A DNA stretch of 64,000 nucleotides from Actinomycetes bacterium (GCA_036000965.1 DASYUT010000124.1:1-64000), one strand, 5' to 3'. Numbered from the stretch's first letter, positions 26,241-35,366 are shown. Notes: a model not told the origin generated them from the sequence alone. Translations and numbers: made by a program.

Positions 26241-27320
26241 TCACCGGATGGTGCGCTGGGGCAGTGGATACGAAAGCGGTCGCTCCGCCAGCTCCGGAGG
26301 CCAGACGACGCGGCGGCTCCCGTCCTGCCACTGCACCGTGAGCACCTCGTGGCCGACCTGCAGGCCGGTCACGGGGTCGAGGCGGAAGCCTCCGTACAGC
26401 GTCCGGCACGACAGCCGCGTGGCCGCGGCGAGCTGCGCGGCGTCATCGGCGGTCCCTGCTTCTCGCAGGCACCGCGCGCTCAGCACACCGGCGGCGAACG
26501 CCTGCACCGCCGGGTACCCGGGCTCCTCGCCTGTTGCGCGGCGGAACGCGTCGACGAACCATGCGGCATCGGGTCCCTCGTCGGGCTCGGGGGCGGCCGC
26601 GGCCGCCCACTGCGCGGGGCCCAGCAGCCCATCGCGCTCGGCTCCGAGCGGGGCGAGCACCTCCTCCACCCCCGCGGCCACGAACGCCGCCGCCCGCCAC
26701 CCGCGTCCCAGCAGCACCCTCGCCGCGGCGATCTCATCGTCGAAGCCCCCGACGACCAGCAAGACCTCCGCGTCGGGAAGCCGGGCCGCGGCGTCGAGCG
26801 CCTGTCCGGGGGGGAACCCGACGGGGCGCACCTCGAATGCCAGCGCGGTGGCCGCCGCCCGCGCACCGCCGGCGACGTCGCGGGCAAATCCGGTCTCGCC
26901 GTGCAGGAGCGCGACCGTGCGCGAGTCGGGGTCGACCGCCCGCACGAGCTGCAACGTCCCGCGAAAGTAGGCCGACGCCGGGGAGGGGACGTTCACCACG
27001 CGCGGGAAGCGCGCGCGGGCAAGCTCGGAGGTCGCGCCGCCGTGGTTCCACACGAGCCGGTCCGTCGCGGCGGCCGCGGTCACCGCCGGGCTGCTGCCGT
27101 ACGGTCCGAAGACGACGTCGGGATGGGATGCCGTCGAGGCGCGCATCGCCCGCGCCGGGTCGGGATGGGCGTCGTGGATCTCGAGCGTCACGCCCCGCCA
27201 ACCGGCCGGGAGCCGTGCCCCCTGCCGCGCCCACACGTCCAGAGCCGCCGCGCCCGCGCGTCCAAAGCGCGCCAGCGGTCCGGTCAGCGGGGTGACAAGC
27301 GCGACGCGCAACGTGGCCAT
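26241..27320 (-). CDS. Periplasmic-binding-fold (branched-chain amino acid/amide type) ligand-binding protein without signal peptide
   Basis: A 359-residue type I periplasmic-binding fold of the Peripla_BP_6 class: RVALVTPLTGPLARFGRAGA, then LDVWARQGARLPAGWRGVTL, VVFGPYGSSPAVTAAAATDR and TVALLHGETGFARDVAGGAR. The start ATG 27320 has GGAGG 4 nt upstream and gives MATLRVALVTPL directly, so there is no signal peptide or lipobox. No ABC permease or ATPase is nearby. It could be a cytoplasmic ligand sensor (compare AmiC-type amide sensors) or an orphaned binding protein. Confidence 0.75.
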   Translation of the reverse strand: MATLRVALVTPLTGPLARFGRAGAAALDVWARQGARLPAGWRGVTLEIHDAHPDPARAMRASTASHPDVVFGPYGSSPAVTAAAATDRLVWNHGGATSELARARFPRVVNVPSPASAYFRGTLQLVRAVDPDSRTVALLHGETGFARDVAGGARAAATALAFEVRPVGFPPGQALDAAARLPDAEVLLVVGGFDDEIAAARVLLGRGWRAAAFVAAGVEEVLAPLGAERDGLLGPAQWAAAAAPEPDEGPDAAWFVDAFRRATGEEPGYPAVQAFAAGVLSARCLREAGTADDAAQLAAATRLSCRTLYGGFRLDPVTGLQVGHEVLTVQWQDGSRRVVWPPELAERPLSYPLPQRTIR

Positions 27321-27724
27321 GGAGCCTCCGTGGCGATTCCTTCGCCCGATTGTGACCCACGTCGACCAGACCGACGGGACGTACGCCTGGCCCCCAGCCC
27401 AGGTGCGCAAGATGCGTTCATGTTGCCTGCCGGTCCTCAGGAGGAGAGCGTTCGCGTGGGCAGTCGCGGCATGGCGGCGGCCGGCGACCACGGCGGGTCG
27501 CCGCCTTCCATGGCCTCGATGGGTGCTGACCAGTTCGGTGACGTTCCCGTCGTGACAGGGGACTGCTCGAACGCCGGATGCGTGCTGCTCCCGCGGCTCG
27601 GCTCGTCCAGCCCTTTGCCGCGCCAGGGGACGGCTGGCTGGCCGCGGACTCGGCGGCTTTACGGTCCTGGGTGTTGGCCTGACGGAGCCGAGATCGAGTT
27701 GGAACCGCGAAGCGGTAGAAAACC
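27321..27724. other. Intergenic region, no supported gene
   Basis: About 400 bp between two genes on the same strand. Open frames are present on the plus strand but have no recognisable motif, start signal or domain. Confidence 0.3.
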
Positions 27725-28420
27725 TCAGCGGGCGGTGGCCGGGCCCGGCCGGCGGCGCAGGACGACCGCGGCGGTGCCGGCGACCAGCAGCAGGAGGGCG
27801 CCGCCGACCAAGACCCGCGGCCAGACAGCCGGCGCGTCGGCCGCCGCCGGCCGGGCCGGCGCGGGGCTCGCGTTCGCGCCGCCCGCCGGGTTCGCGGCCG
27901 ACCCGCCGCCGCTCGCGGCGGCCAAGGGCGCCTTGTTGGGCAGGCCGAGCGAGATCAGGTGCTGGCGCAGGCTGTCTGACGCTTTGTACCAGCCGCCCCT
28001 GGTGGTCTGGTCGAACACCGGCTGGCCGGGACTGGTGTAGGTGACCGGCCCGCCGGCCGCATACGGGTAGACACCCTGGCGGATCTTCTTTGCCGTGCCG
28101 CTGCCGTCGGGGATCGTCCAGGTGATGGTGTAGCGGGGGCCGAGCCGCTTGGTCGGTGCGGCGTCGAGCATGGGGTCGGGCGACTGCCCGAACATGGCCG
28201 GGAACAGCCCGGACAGGTCGGCCAGGGTGCCGAGGTCGGTGCCGCTGCCCGGCTCGCCGTTGCCGCCCAGGGTGATGGGGCCGTTCGGGCCGTTGCCCGG
28301 GCCGCCTGGCCCGCTTCCGTCGATGGTGGCGGCCGAGGCCCCCTTGGCCAAGGCAGCCGTGGGTGCCAGCAGCGTGAGGGCGGCCGCCAGGGCGGCCATG
28401 ACCAGGATGCGGGGCTTCAT
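27725..28420 (-). CDS. Cell-surface protein with signal peptide and C-terminal anchor
   Basis: A 231-residue protein with a signal peptide (MKPRILVMAALAAALTLLAP, cleavage near ALA-KG at 25), a Gly/Pro/Asn-rich segment and a compact domain containing YTITWTIPDGSGTAKKIRQG and YPYAAGGPVTYTSPGQPVFD. An Ala/Pro-rich linker, a hydrophobic helix (ALLLLVAGTAAVVL) and a basic tail (RRRPG) follow. It should be exported and anchored in the membrane with a short cytoplasmic tail. Function unknown. GGAG lies upstream of ATG 28420. Confidence 0.7.
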   Translation of the reverse strand: MKPRILVMAALAAALTLLAPTAALAKGASAATIDGSGPGGPGNGPNGPITLGGNGEPGSGTDLGTLADLSGLFPAMFGQSPDPMLDAAPTKRLGPRYTITWTIPDGSGTAKKIRQGVYPYAAGGPVTYTSPGQPVFDQTTRGGWYKASDSLRQHLISLGLPNKAPLAAASGGGSAANPAGGANASPAPARPAAADAPAVWPRVLVGGALLLLVAGTAAVVLRRRPGPATAR

Positions 28421-28539
28421 CTCCGGCTCCTTCTGGTGGCCTGGGAGCGATATCGCATCTGGTACACCAGCCCGGCCGTTCGGGTTCCCGCCGGGCACCT
28501 CAGTGAGGGCTTCGCTTCCGCCCCGAGCGCCCGGCCGTC

Positions 28540-28775
28540 CATAACGGGCACGCCGCACCGGCGGTCGGGGATGCGCTGGCGGTGGCAGCCAAGGGTATGG
28601 TGGACCGGGCGGGTGGGCAGCAGCGCGGCGAACTGGCCCCAGAGGGGTTCCAGGATGCAGGATGGGATCGCAGCACGAGACCTCCGCACGCTGGCTCGCT
28701 GGATCGACACCAACGGATACCGCTCCGCTGGTTGTAACCGAGAGCTCTATCTGGTTGTAACCGAGAGCTCTATAT
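28540..28775 (+). pseudogene. GyrI-like effector-binding domain remnant (tentative)
   Basis: A plus-strand frame reads TLARWIDTNGYRSAGCNREL near 28690-28750. This matches the A-R-W-[IV]-x-x-[NH]-G-Y-R-x-x-G-x-x-R-E pattern close to the C-terminus of GyrI-like domains found on MerR regulators. Upstream sequence does not maintain the fold and no HTH is present. The 3' end runs into a 23-bp tandem repeat. Confidence 0.35.
28728..28773. repeat. Perfect 23-bp tandem repeat upstream of the amidase gene
   Basis: CTGGTTGTAACCGAGAGCTC plus TAT occurs twice without a gap (28728-28750, 28751-28773). Each copy contains the palindrome AGAGCTCT. It lies 80-125 bp before the amidase start, where regulatory sites would be expected, and is lower in GC than its surroundings. 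Confidence 0.85.
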
Positions 28776-28852
28776 CGAGTGCGGCGAGGACAGGGATGCG
28801 TGGGTGACAGAGCTCCAAGAACCGATCGCCACGAGCTGACGGGAGCCGGCAC

Positions 28853-30235
28853 ATGAACGAGACCCTGTTCCAGTCAGCCACCGATGCGGCGCAGATGCTG
28901 CGGCGCCAGGAGATCTCCTCTCGCGAGCTGACCGAGATGCTGCTCGCGCGGATCGATGCCGTCGATCCCGCCCTGAACGCGGTTGTCGAGTTCCGGCGGG
29001 AGGCGGCATTGCGGGAGGCGGCCGCAGCCGACGAAGCGATCACCCGTGGTGGCGAGTTGGGACCGCTGCACGGCGTACCCATGACGATCAAGGAGAGTTT
29101 CAACGTTGCCGGACTGCGAACCACCTGGGGCAATCCTGCCTTCAAGGATTTCGTGGCGGACTGGGATGCAACGGTGGTACGGCGGCTCGAGCAGGCTGGC
29201 GCGATCATCGTCGGGAAGACCAACCTACCCTTCATGCTGGCCGACTTCGGGCAGACAGCAAACGACCTGTACGGCGTCACCAACAATCCGTGGGACACAA
29301 CGCGCACGCCGGGCGGCTCCTCCGGCGGAGCGGCCGCGGCACTGTCTGCTGGGATGACGTTCCTCGAATACGGATCGGACCTGGTGGGCTCCATTCGCAT
29401 CCCGGCGAGCTTCTGCGGTGTCTACGGACTGAAGCCGAGTGTCGAGATCGTCCCGTTGACCGGGTTCCAGCCACCCGGTCCCCCGCCGGGTCCGAGCGAC
29501 ATGATGTACATGTCCGCGGTGGGCCCGCTCGGCCGGTCCGCACGCGATCTGCGGACGGCGCTGAGTGTCACCGGCGGGCCCGAGGGCCAGGCTGCGAAGG
29601 CCTACTCCTGGGCGCTGTCGCCATCGCGCCACACCCGGCTGGAGGACTTTCGCGTCGGTGTCGTGTTCGACCACGACCACGCCCCCGTCTCCAGCGAGGT
29701 CACCGCACTGCTGTCCAACGCCGTGGACGCACTCGCCCGGGCCGGTGCGACGGTTGTTGCAGGCTGGCCCGATGGCGTGGACCCCGTGCAGCACTACGAA
29801 TCGTTCGGGTTCCACGTGCAGCTGTTCTTCGCCTTCCAGCAACCCGGTGAGGACTTCGCGACGCTCTCGGAGGTCATCGACCACGAAACCCGGCGCATGG
29901 CGGCCCGTGCCGCCTGGAGCCGCTACTTCACCGACATCGATGTGTTCGTGTGCCCGGCGAACTTCACTCCAGCCTTCCCACACGACACCAGACCCTTCGA
30001 AGAACGCACGATCACAACACCCGAAGGCGAGCGGCCCTACGACAAGCAGGCCTTCTGGATTTCGCACGCGACGCTGACCGGTTTGCCCGCCGTGGTCGCA
30101 CCGATCGGGAGAACACCCCACGGCCTACCCGTCGGCACACAGCTTGTTGGTCCGCTCTACGAAGACGACACGGCGCTCACCTTTGCCGAACTGCTCGGTG
30201 CTGTGATTGGTGGATACGAGTCCCCGCCCATCTAA
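28853..30235 (+). CDS. Amidase (amidase-signature family)
   Basis: A 460-residue amidase-signature hydrolase. Catalytic Lys80 is in TIKESFNVAG; the Gly/Ser-rich signature is GGSSGGAAAALSAG with the cis-serine; the nucleophile serine lies in DLVGSIRIPASFCG (usual form D-x-G-G-S). The glycine-to-valine change next to the nucleophile is unusual but occurs at a variable position. The family hydrolyses carboxamides such as aryl- or fatty-acid amides. No signal peptide. The ATG at 28853 lies 20-odd bp after GGGAGC. Monocistronic. Confidence 0.85.
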   Translation: MNETLFQSATDAAQMLRRQEISSRELTEMLLARIDAVDPALNAVVEFRREAALREAAAADEAITRGGELGPLHGVPMTIKESFNVAGLRTTWGNPAFKDFVADWDATVVRRLEQAGAIIVGKTNLPFMLADFGQTANDLYGVTNNPWDTTRTPGGSSGGAAAALSAGMTFLEYGSDLVGSIRIPASFCGVYGLKPSVEIVPLTGFQPPGPPPGPSDMMYMSAVGPLGRSARDLRTALSVTGGPEGQAAKAYSWALSPSRHTRLEDFRVGVVFDHDHAPVSSEVTALLSNAVDALARAGATVVAGWPDGVDPVQHYESFGFHVQLFFAFQQPGEDFATLSEVIDHETRRMAARAAWSRYFTDIDVFVCPANFTPAFPHDTRPFEERTITTPEGERPYDKQAFWISHATLTGLPAVVAPIGRTPHGLPVGTQLVGPLYEDDTALTFAELLGAVIGGYESPPI

Positions 30236-30277
30236 GGGCTCGCCGCTCAGCAACATTGGCATTCGAGAAGGAGCATC

Positions 30278-31063
30278 CTACGATCCGGGACCGTGCGCCT
30301 CGGGGTCGCGCGCGAGCACCGACCGCCCGCCGTCGACGGGGATGGTTGCGCCGGTGATGAAGCTCGCATCGTCCGAGAGCAGGTGGGCAACGGCAGCGGC
30401 GACCTCCGCGGGGCGCCCCACCCGGCCGATCGGATGCAGCAGGCGCATCTCTTCCTCGGTCCGCGCGGCCGCCGCAGGTTCTTGCTGGCCGAGAAACGCC
30501 TGGTAGCGCTCGGTGTGGATCGAGCCCAGCGCAACGGCGTTGACCCGGATGCCGCGCGGCCCGTAGTCGACGGCCAGCGCGCGGGTCAGCCCTTCGATGG
30601 CTGCCTTGGCCGTCACGTACGGCAGGGCGCCCGGAACCGCCCGGCGCGCCTGGTGGGAGGAGAGGTTGACGATCGCCCCGCCCGTGCCCGCCGCGAGGAA
30701 CCGGCGGATCGCGGTCGCGCACCCGACCACGGCAGGGTTGAGGTTCAGCGCGATGAGGTCCAGCACCGCACGCGTGGAGGCCGAGTGGATCGAGGCGTCC
30801 CGGAACACGGCGGCGTTGTTGACCCAGCCGGCGAGCGTGCCCGCGGCCTGCGCGAGATCGGCGGCCTGCTCGGTGACGGCCTCGTCGGCGGCATCGCCGA
30901 CCACGGCGAGCACGCGGGGACCGGCGGGATGGCTGTCGGTCCCCGCCAGCGCGGCCGGGTCGAGCTCGATCGCGACCACGTTGTCGTCGCAGCCGAGGAG
31001 CCGCTCCACCAGCGCGCGGCCGATGCCGCGGCCTCCTCCCGTCACCACAAAGGAACGGCTCAT
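30278..31063 (-). CDS. Short-chain dehydrogenase/reductase (classical SDR)
   Basis: A 261-residue Rossmann-fold oxidoreductase. The cofactor motif is TGGGRGIG at 8-15, NNAAVF supports the central sheet, and the active site reads [21 protein letters not shown] with Ser, Tyr and Lys in place. The C-terminal [12 protein letters not shown] is characteristic. An acidic residue after the second beta strand (AIELDP) suggests preference for NAD+. AGGAGG is 6 nt before ATG 31063. Substrate unknown. A 40-bp piece of this gene recurs inverted at 31326-31366. Confidence 0.85.
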   Translation of the reverse strand: MSRSFVVTGGGRGIGRALVERLLGCDDNVVAIELDPAALAGTDSHPAGPRVLAVVGDAADEAVTEQAADLAQAAGTLAGWVNNAAVFRDASIHSASTRAVLDLIALNLNPAVVGCATAIRRFLAAGTGGAIVNLSSHQARRAVPGALPYVTAKAAIEGLTRALAVDYGPRGIRVNAVALGSIHTERYQAFLGQQEPAAAARTEEEMRLLHPIGRVGRPAEVAAAVAHLLSDDASFITGATIPVDGGRSVLARDPEAHGPGS

Positions 31064-31206
31064 GCTCGCCTCCTGTCGAGATGGAACCAAAGCGCCGCTC
31101 GAATCGCTGCGTCAATCGGTCTGGCGTGGGCTTGAGTAGCGGCCGACGCGGTAGTGGCGGACCAGGGCGTCGACACTCCAGCGCGTCGATCGACACAACG
31201 GGGTGC

Positions 31207-31325
31207 TCAGCGCTCTTCGGGATCGGGGTCGGCAGCCCCGGGGTGGACCCCTTCGGCAAGCCCCTGCTCGGCGGCGAGCCGGTTGAGCAGCGTGATGAGC
31301 TGCTCGCGCTCGGCGGGCTGGCATG
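31207..31325 (-). pseudogene. MarR-type regulator C-terminal fragment
   Basis: The minus-strand frame reads PAEREQLITLLNRLAAEQGL then AEGVHPGAADPDPEER and stops. This is the L-[ST]-x-x-E-x-x-x-L-x-x-L-L-x-x-L helix with a short tail that ends many MarR proteins. The winged-helix part is absent. Upstream the sequence switches to an inverted copy of part of the neighbouring SDR gene. Confidence 0.45.
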
Positions 31326-31366
31326 GACCGACAGCCATCCCGCCGGCCCCGCGTGCTCGCCGTCAT
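31326..31366 (+). repeat. Inverted partial copy of the SDR gene
   Basis: About 40 bp including ACCGACAGCCATCCCGCCGG and GCGTGCTCGCCGT matches, with one indel, the reverse complement of about 30905-30946 inside the SDR gene (coding [13 protein letters not shown]). It marks a rearrangement junction next to the MarR relic. Confidence 0.6.
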
Positions 31367-31613
31367 CGTCTGGGTCGGTGGCGTCCTCACTGCAGCGGCG
31401 GGCGGCGACCCTGTACGGTATCAACCTGCTTCTGCTGCTCTCGGTGGTGTGGGCAATGGAATTCAAGCCGGTCCTGTGACCGCGGCGCCGGTCACCAGGC
31501 GATCAGCAGTCGGACACCACCGCGCGAGTTCGCATGCGGGCCGTCCCCGCGCCGAAGGAGGTCCGCGATCACCACCATCCCGAGCCCCAAGCTGATAGCG
31601 CCAGAGGAGAGCC

Positions 31614-32000
31614 ATGGACGCCTACGAGGCGGCAAGGCGGTGGTCGCGGGAGTGGGAGGCCGGGTGGCGCGACCGCGACGCCGAGTCGATCGGGAAGCTG
31701 TACGCCAAGCACGCCCAGCATCACCCCACCCCGTTCCGCCCGGCCATCGCCATGGTCGACTACGTCGTCAGCGCGCTCGAGGGCGAGAGCGACGCCGACC
31801 CGGTGTTCGGCACCCCCGTGGTCCAGGGCGACCGGGCGGTGGTGGAGTACTGGGCCACCCTGCTGGAGGGGGGCGAGCCGGTCACGATCGCGGGTTGCAG
31901 CTTCCTCCGGTTCGACGCCGACGGCCTGGTGACCGAGCAGCGCGACTACTGGCACCAGCGGGACGGCCACCAGCAGCCCTGGCCCGGCTGGGGCGAGTAG
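31614..32000 (+). CDS. SnoaL-like (NTF2-fold) protein
   Basis: A 128-residue NTF2-like protein: AARRWSREWEAGWRDRDAES is the first helix lining the pocket, then DPVFGTPVVQGDRAVVEYWA and the terminal strand FLRFDADGLVTEQRDYWHQR. These small alpha+beta barrels act as isomerases, hydrolases or ligand-binding proteins. GAGGAG lies about 6 nt before ATG 31614. No operon partner. Confidence 0.85.
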   Translation: MDAYEAARRWSREWEAGWRDRDAESIGKLYAKHAQHHPTPFRPAIAMVDYVVSALEGESDADPVFGTPVVQGDRAVVEYWATLLEGGEPVTIAGCSFLRFDADGLVTEQRDYWHQRDGHQQPWPGWGE

Positions 32001-32173
32001 GCGGGCACCTCAGCGGGCGACGTTCCTCAGCGCCTCCCGGCGGGAGAGGCCGCTGAGGGCGGCCTCGTGCGAGCGGACGTAGCGGACCACCTCGTCCGGG
32101 TCGGTCCAGGCGGCACGCTGCCACTGGCTGGCGCCACGAGCGCGGACCCCCGATCGGCCCCGCCCGGCCCGCG

Positions 32174-32434
32174 TCAGGTCATGCGGGCGCGCACCTCGGG
32201 GCGGCGCAGGGGCGGGACGGTCTTCGGGGGCTGGCGTCGCGGCGGCAGGTCGCGCAGCACTTCGGCGGTCACGCGGGTGATCGTGGCGACCGCCTGTTCG
32301 AACGCCTCGCCGGTCGCGGCGGTCGGGCGGGTGATGCCGCTGACCTTGCGGACGTACTGGCGAGCGGCGGCCTCGATCTCTTCGGTGGTGGCGGGCGGCT
32401 CGAGGCCCCGGAGGGTGGTGATGTTGCGGCACAT
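32174..32434 (-). CDS. DUF2277 domain protein
   Basis: An 86-residue protein opening MCRNITTLRGLEPPATTEEI then AAARQYVRKVSGITRPTAA, which is the diagnostic start of DUF2277 (M-C-R-N-I, E-P-P-A-T, R-K-[LVI]-S-G). The C-terminal tail is Arg/Pro-rich and longer than usual. The family has no assigned function. ATG 32434 is the only start compatible with the conserved N-terminus. Confidence 0.85.
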   Translation of the reverse strand: MCRNITTLRGLEPPATTEEIEAAARQYVRKVSGITRPTAATGEAFEQAVATITRVTAEVLRDLPPRRQPPKTVPPLRRPEVRARMT

Positions 32435-32762
32435 GCTCGCGATCTTCGACCACGGCGGGGGCGAGGGCAAGCGCGCCCTCCCTCGGCGCGCCTCGTGGCG
32501 CAGGCATCGTGGCGCCGGACCGCACGTCGCCCGATTCAGCAACAGGATGAGACGCGGCCTTGCCGCTCGCGACGGTCGAAGCTGCGGTGACGGCCCGTTC
32601 CGGAGGCGGAGTTGGCAACCCTCATCACGCCTTGCCGTCGAACCGAGTCGCGGCTGAGTTCGGCCAGCGGGGCAGAGCGCCCGCGCCCGCCGGCGGGGAC
32701 AGGGTTTCCGGCGGTCGCGCTCCGACGTAAGCTGGCCTCGCCATGCAGCGGGAAGCCATGCC
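32435..32762. other. Intergenic region, no supported gene
   Basis: About 330 bp separating divergent genes. No recognisable gene, strong hairpin or repeat was seen. Confidence 0.3.
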
Positions 32763-33182
32763 GTGACGACTCGGCTCCTCAAGGCACGAACGCTGGCCGT
32801 GTCCATCGGCTGCGCGCCGGGCCGGGTCTACGACTTCGTTTCCGATCCGCGGAACCTGCCTCGGTGGTCGTTCTTCCGATCCGTTACGAGGTCCGGTGAC
32901 CAGTGGGTCGTGGACACGCCGGACGGTCCGGTGGGGCTCCGCTTCGTCGAGGCGAATGAGCTCGGCGTCCTCGATCACTACGTGAAGCTCGGATCAGGCG
33001 TGGAGATCGACGTGCCGATGCGCGTGATCCCGAACGGCGAAGGCAGCGAGGTGCTCTTCACGCTGTTTCAAGCGCCGGACATGTCGGATGAGAGGTTCGC
33101 GGAAGACGCGAAGCAGGTGGAGCACGATCTGGCCACGCTGAAGGCCGTGCTGGAGGACGCTGGCGCGGGCCATTGCACCTGA
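32763..33182 (+). CDS. SRPBCC-family protein
   Basis: A 139-residue Bet v 1-like protein: LAVSIGCAPGRVYDFVSDPR then NLPRWSFFRSVTRSG is the standard N-terminal strand-helix of polyketide-cyclase/SRPBCC proteins, with a C-terminal helix KQVEHDLATLKAVLEDAG. A hydrophobic ligand is likely but unknown. The start is a GTG at 32763; no convincing ribosome-binding site is seen. The 3' end abuts a relic of a dienelactone hydrolase on the opposite strand. Confidence 0.75.
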   Translation: MTTRLLKARTLAVSIGCAPGRVYDFVSDPRNLPRWSFFRSVTRSGDQWVVDTPDGPVGLRFVEANELGVLDHYVKLGSGVEIDVPMRVIPNGEGSEVLFTLFQAPDMSDERFAEDAKQVEHDLATLKAVLEDAGAGHCT

Positions 33183-33183
33183 A

Positions 33184-33395
33184 GCATCAAGGGGCGAGCG
33201 ACGCCGGCAGCGGTGAGGGCGGTTTCGAAGGCCTCCACCTCGGACAGGGGGATTCCCTCCTCGGCGCCGCCCATCAGGGCCAGCACCGGCGCGGTGAGCT
33301 GGTCGGCGAGCTGCGTCGGGCCGGGGTCGCGGTACGGGCCGGCGATGCCGGGAGCACCGTAGAAGCCGATCACGCCGGCCACGAAACGGTTGTCA
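33184..33395 (-). pseudogene. Dienelactone hydrolase fragment
   Basis: A minus-strand frame reads VAGVIGFYGAPGIAGPYRDP then TQLADQLTAPVLALMGGAEE and VEAFETALTAAGVARPLML. This is the middle of a dienelactone-hydrolase-type alpha/beta hydrolase, including the strand before the catalytic aspartate loop. The nucleophile region upstream and the catalytic histidine region downstream are both missing. An internal relic between two intact genes. Confidence 0.55.
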
Positions 33396-33479
33396 GGGGT
33401 AGTGCCTGTGCGTTTTGATTGGGCCCGCGGCGCTGCCCCGTCGTCGAGGCGCCGTACCAACGACCTCCCTGGAGGAAGC

Positions 33480-35291
33480 ATGCGACGATCCGTCTTCCTT
33501 GCCACGGTTGGGCTGCTGGTTGTCGGCCTCGCCTCCGTGGCGCAGCCCTCCGCGGCAGCTCCCGAGCCCGACGACCGGGTGACGCCCGCGGCCGCCTACG
33601 TACGGCACGACGGGGGCACCGACCGGGCCATCCAGCACTGCTCGGACACGTCGACGAGCACCGCACCAGACATCCCGGGTGACGGTGACGCTGACTCGAA
33701 CGACGGTGGTGCCTTCCGCCAGGGCAACGAGCCCACGGTCGCGATCGACCCGACGAACCCGGACCTCGTCGTGGCCAGCTGGAACGACTACTGCGACGCG
33801 GACCTGGGTGGCGGCTGGATGGGCCTTGCGTTCTCCGGTGACCGTGGTGAGAGCTGGACGCCGTCGAAGATCCCCGGCTACCCGAGCGACACCTCGGCCG
33901 AGGGCGTGGCGTCGCCGCTGCACAACCGGCAGGCCGAGGCCGGCGACCCGCTGCTCGCCTTCGACAACGACGGCAACCTGTTCGCCGGTGGCATCGCGTT
34001 CAACCGGGTCAACCCGCAGAACGGCGACGTGTGGGTGGCCACCTACGCGAACCGCCCGCACCCCAGCGGCTACCCCAAGGACTACCTGCGCACGGTCGTG
34101 GTCGGCCAGGGCACGCCCGGGCTGAACGGCATCTTCGAGGACAAGCCGGAGCTGGACGTCGACCGCACCGGCGGGCGCAACGACGGCAACGTCTACATCT
34201 GCTGGTCGCGCTTTGTCGGCTTCAACGGCCGGACGCAGATCTCCTTCAGCCGGTCAACCGACTCGGGGCAGACGTTCTCGCGTCCGACCCTGCTGTCCTA
34301 CGGCAAAGACGTGCAAGGCTGCGACATCGCCATCGAGCACGACGGCGACGTGTACGTGACCTGGGGCACCCGGAACACCCCGTCGGCGATCGACGCGCAG
34401 GGCCTTGCCATCGCCCGGTCCGCCAACGGCGGCGCGACGTTCGAGCCGGCCCACCAGACCGCGACCTTCACCCGGTACTTCCCGTCCGACGGCGCGCGCG
34501 ACTGCGGCGACGGCGCGGCGGCCTGCCCGAGCCGGTTCGTGTTCTTCCGGGTGCCGCTGGAGCCGCGGATCACCGCTGACCAGAGCGGCCTCCTGCCCGG
34601 CGTCTATGCCACCTACAACGCGGTCGACCCGGCCACCGTGGTCCGGAGCACCACGTCCTACAGTTCGGCGGGGGCGAACTCCGGCTTCGTCGGCCGGTCC
34701 GTGGTCAACGTCATCCGCTCGGTGGACAACGGCCAGACCTGGTCCGCACCGGTCCCGGTGGACCCCGCGGGCGGCCGTGGCCACCAGTACTTCTCCGACG
34801 TGGACGCGCTGGGCGGCAAGCTCGTCGCGGTCTGGCAGGACAACCGCACCGACGACGCGTACAGCGTGCAGCTGCCGATCGGCAACACGCTCGACGCGCA
34901 GGGCCGGCCGGTTTCGTCTGGCACCGACGTGGCCGGCACCTACGCCGCGGTATCCGACGACGGCACCACGTTCACCCCGCTGGGCATGGTCTCGTCGACG
35001 ACGCACCAGCCCTCGTACGAGATGTTCGGCAACCGCTCGGTGCCGTTCCAGGGCGACTACAACTGGGTCGCGCTCGCCTTCGACGGCGCGAGCTCGCTCT
35101 TCGGCTACATGAGCTGGACGGACAACAGGGACGTCCTTGCGGGTGTGGACATTCGGGAGACCGACTACGTCGACGGCTTCGACGTGTTCCAGTGCCGCAC
35201 GGCCGCGGCGCTCGAGCCGGATCGGTGCCCGAACGCGCACGGGCTGGACCAGAACATCTACGGCCAGTCGATCACGCTGCCCGTCGGCTGA
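33480..35291 (+). CDS. Secreted sialidase-fold (BNR-repeat) protein
   Basis: A 603-residue protein with a signal peptide (SVFLATVGLLVVGLASVAQP, cleavage near AAA at 26). It then has a propeller domain carrying Asp-box (BNR) motifs: SGDRGESWTPSK, SRSTDSGQTFSRP, and SVDNGQTWSAPV. It resembles exo-alpha-sialidase/WD40-like glycosidases that act outside the cell on glycans. The three Arg of true sialidases cannot be confirmed by eye, so sugar specificity is open. GGAGGAA is about 5 nt before ATG 33480. A hairpin follows 32 bp downstream. Confidence 0.8.
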   Translation: MRRSVFLATVGLLVVGLASVAQPSAAAPEPDDRVTPAAAYVRHDGGTDRAIQHCSDTSTSTAPDIPGDGDADSNDGGAFRQGNEPTVAIDPTNPDLVVASWNDYCDADLGGGWMGLAFSGDRGESWTPSKIPGYPSDTSAEGVASPLHNRQAEAGDPLLAFDNDGNLFAGGIAFNRVNPQNGDVWVATYANRPHPSGYPKDYLRTVVVGQGTPGLNGIFEDKPELDVDRTGGRNDGNVYICWSRFVGFNGRTQISFSRSTDSGQTFSRPTLLSYGKDVQGCDIAIEHDGDVYVTWGTRNTPSAIDAQGLAIARSANGGATFEPAHQTATFTRYFPSDGARDCGDGAAACPSRFVFFRVPLEPRITADQSGLLPGVYATYNAVDPATVVRSTTSYSSAGANSGFVGRSVVNVIRSVDNGQTWSAPVPVDPAGGRGHQYFSDVDALGGKLVAVWQDNRTDDAYSVQLPIGNTLDAQGRPVSSGTDVAGTYAAVSDDGTTFTPLGMVSSTTHQPSYEMFGNRSVPFQGDYNWVALAFDGASSLFGYMSWTDNRDVLAGVDIRETDYVDGFDVFQCRTAAALEPDRCPNAHGLDQNIYGQSITLPVG

Positions 35292-35323
35292 ACAAGCCGA
35301 GCCGAGCGAGTCAGCCGATCCGA

Positions 35324-35366
35324 GCCGGCGGTGGGGCCACCTGATCTGCCGCACCCCACCGCCGGC
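35324..35366 (+). terminator. 13-bp hairpin after the sialidase-like gene
   Basis: GCCGGCGGTGGGG (35324-35336) pairs perfectly with CCCCACCGCCGGC (35354-35366) over a 17-nt loop, 32 nt after the stop codon. No T-run. Confidence 0.65.

Noticed and set aside
25653-28040. A 795-codon open frame on the plus strand
   Set aside because: It runs through the SRPBCC gene in a wrong frame and antisense to the binding-protein gene; composition is Arg/Gly/Pro-rich and no domain is seen. A high-GC shadow frame.
32010-32160. Minus-strand open stretch reading DPDEVVRYVRSHEAALSGLS
   Set aside because: Protein-like but about 50 residues, with no start signal and no recognised family; not enough support to call a gene.
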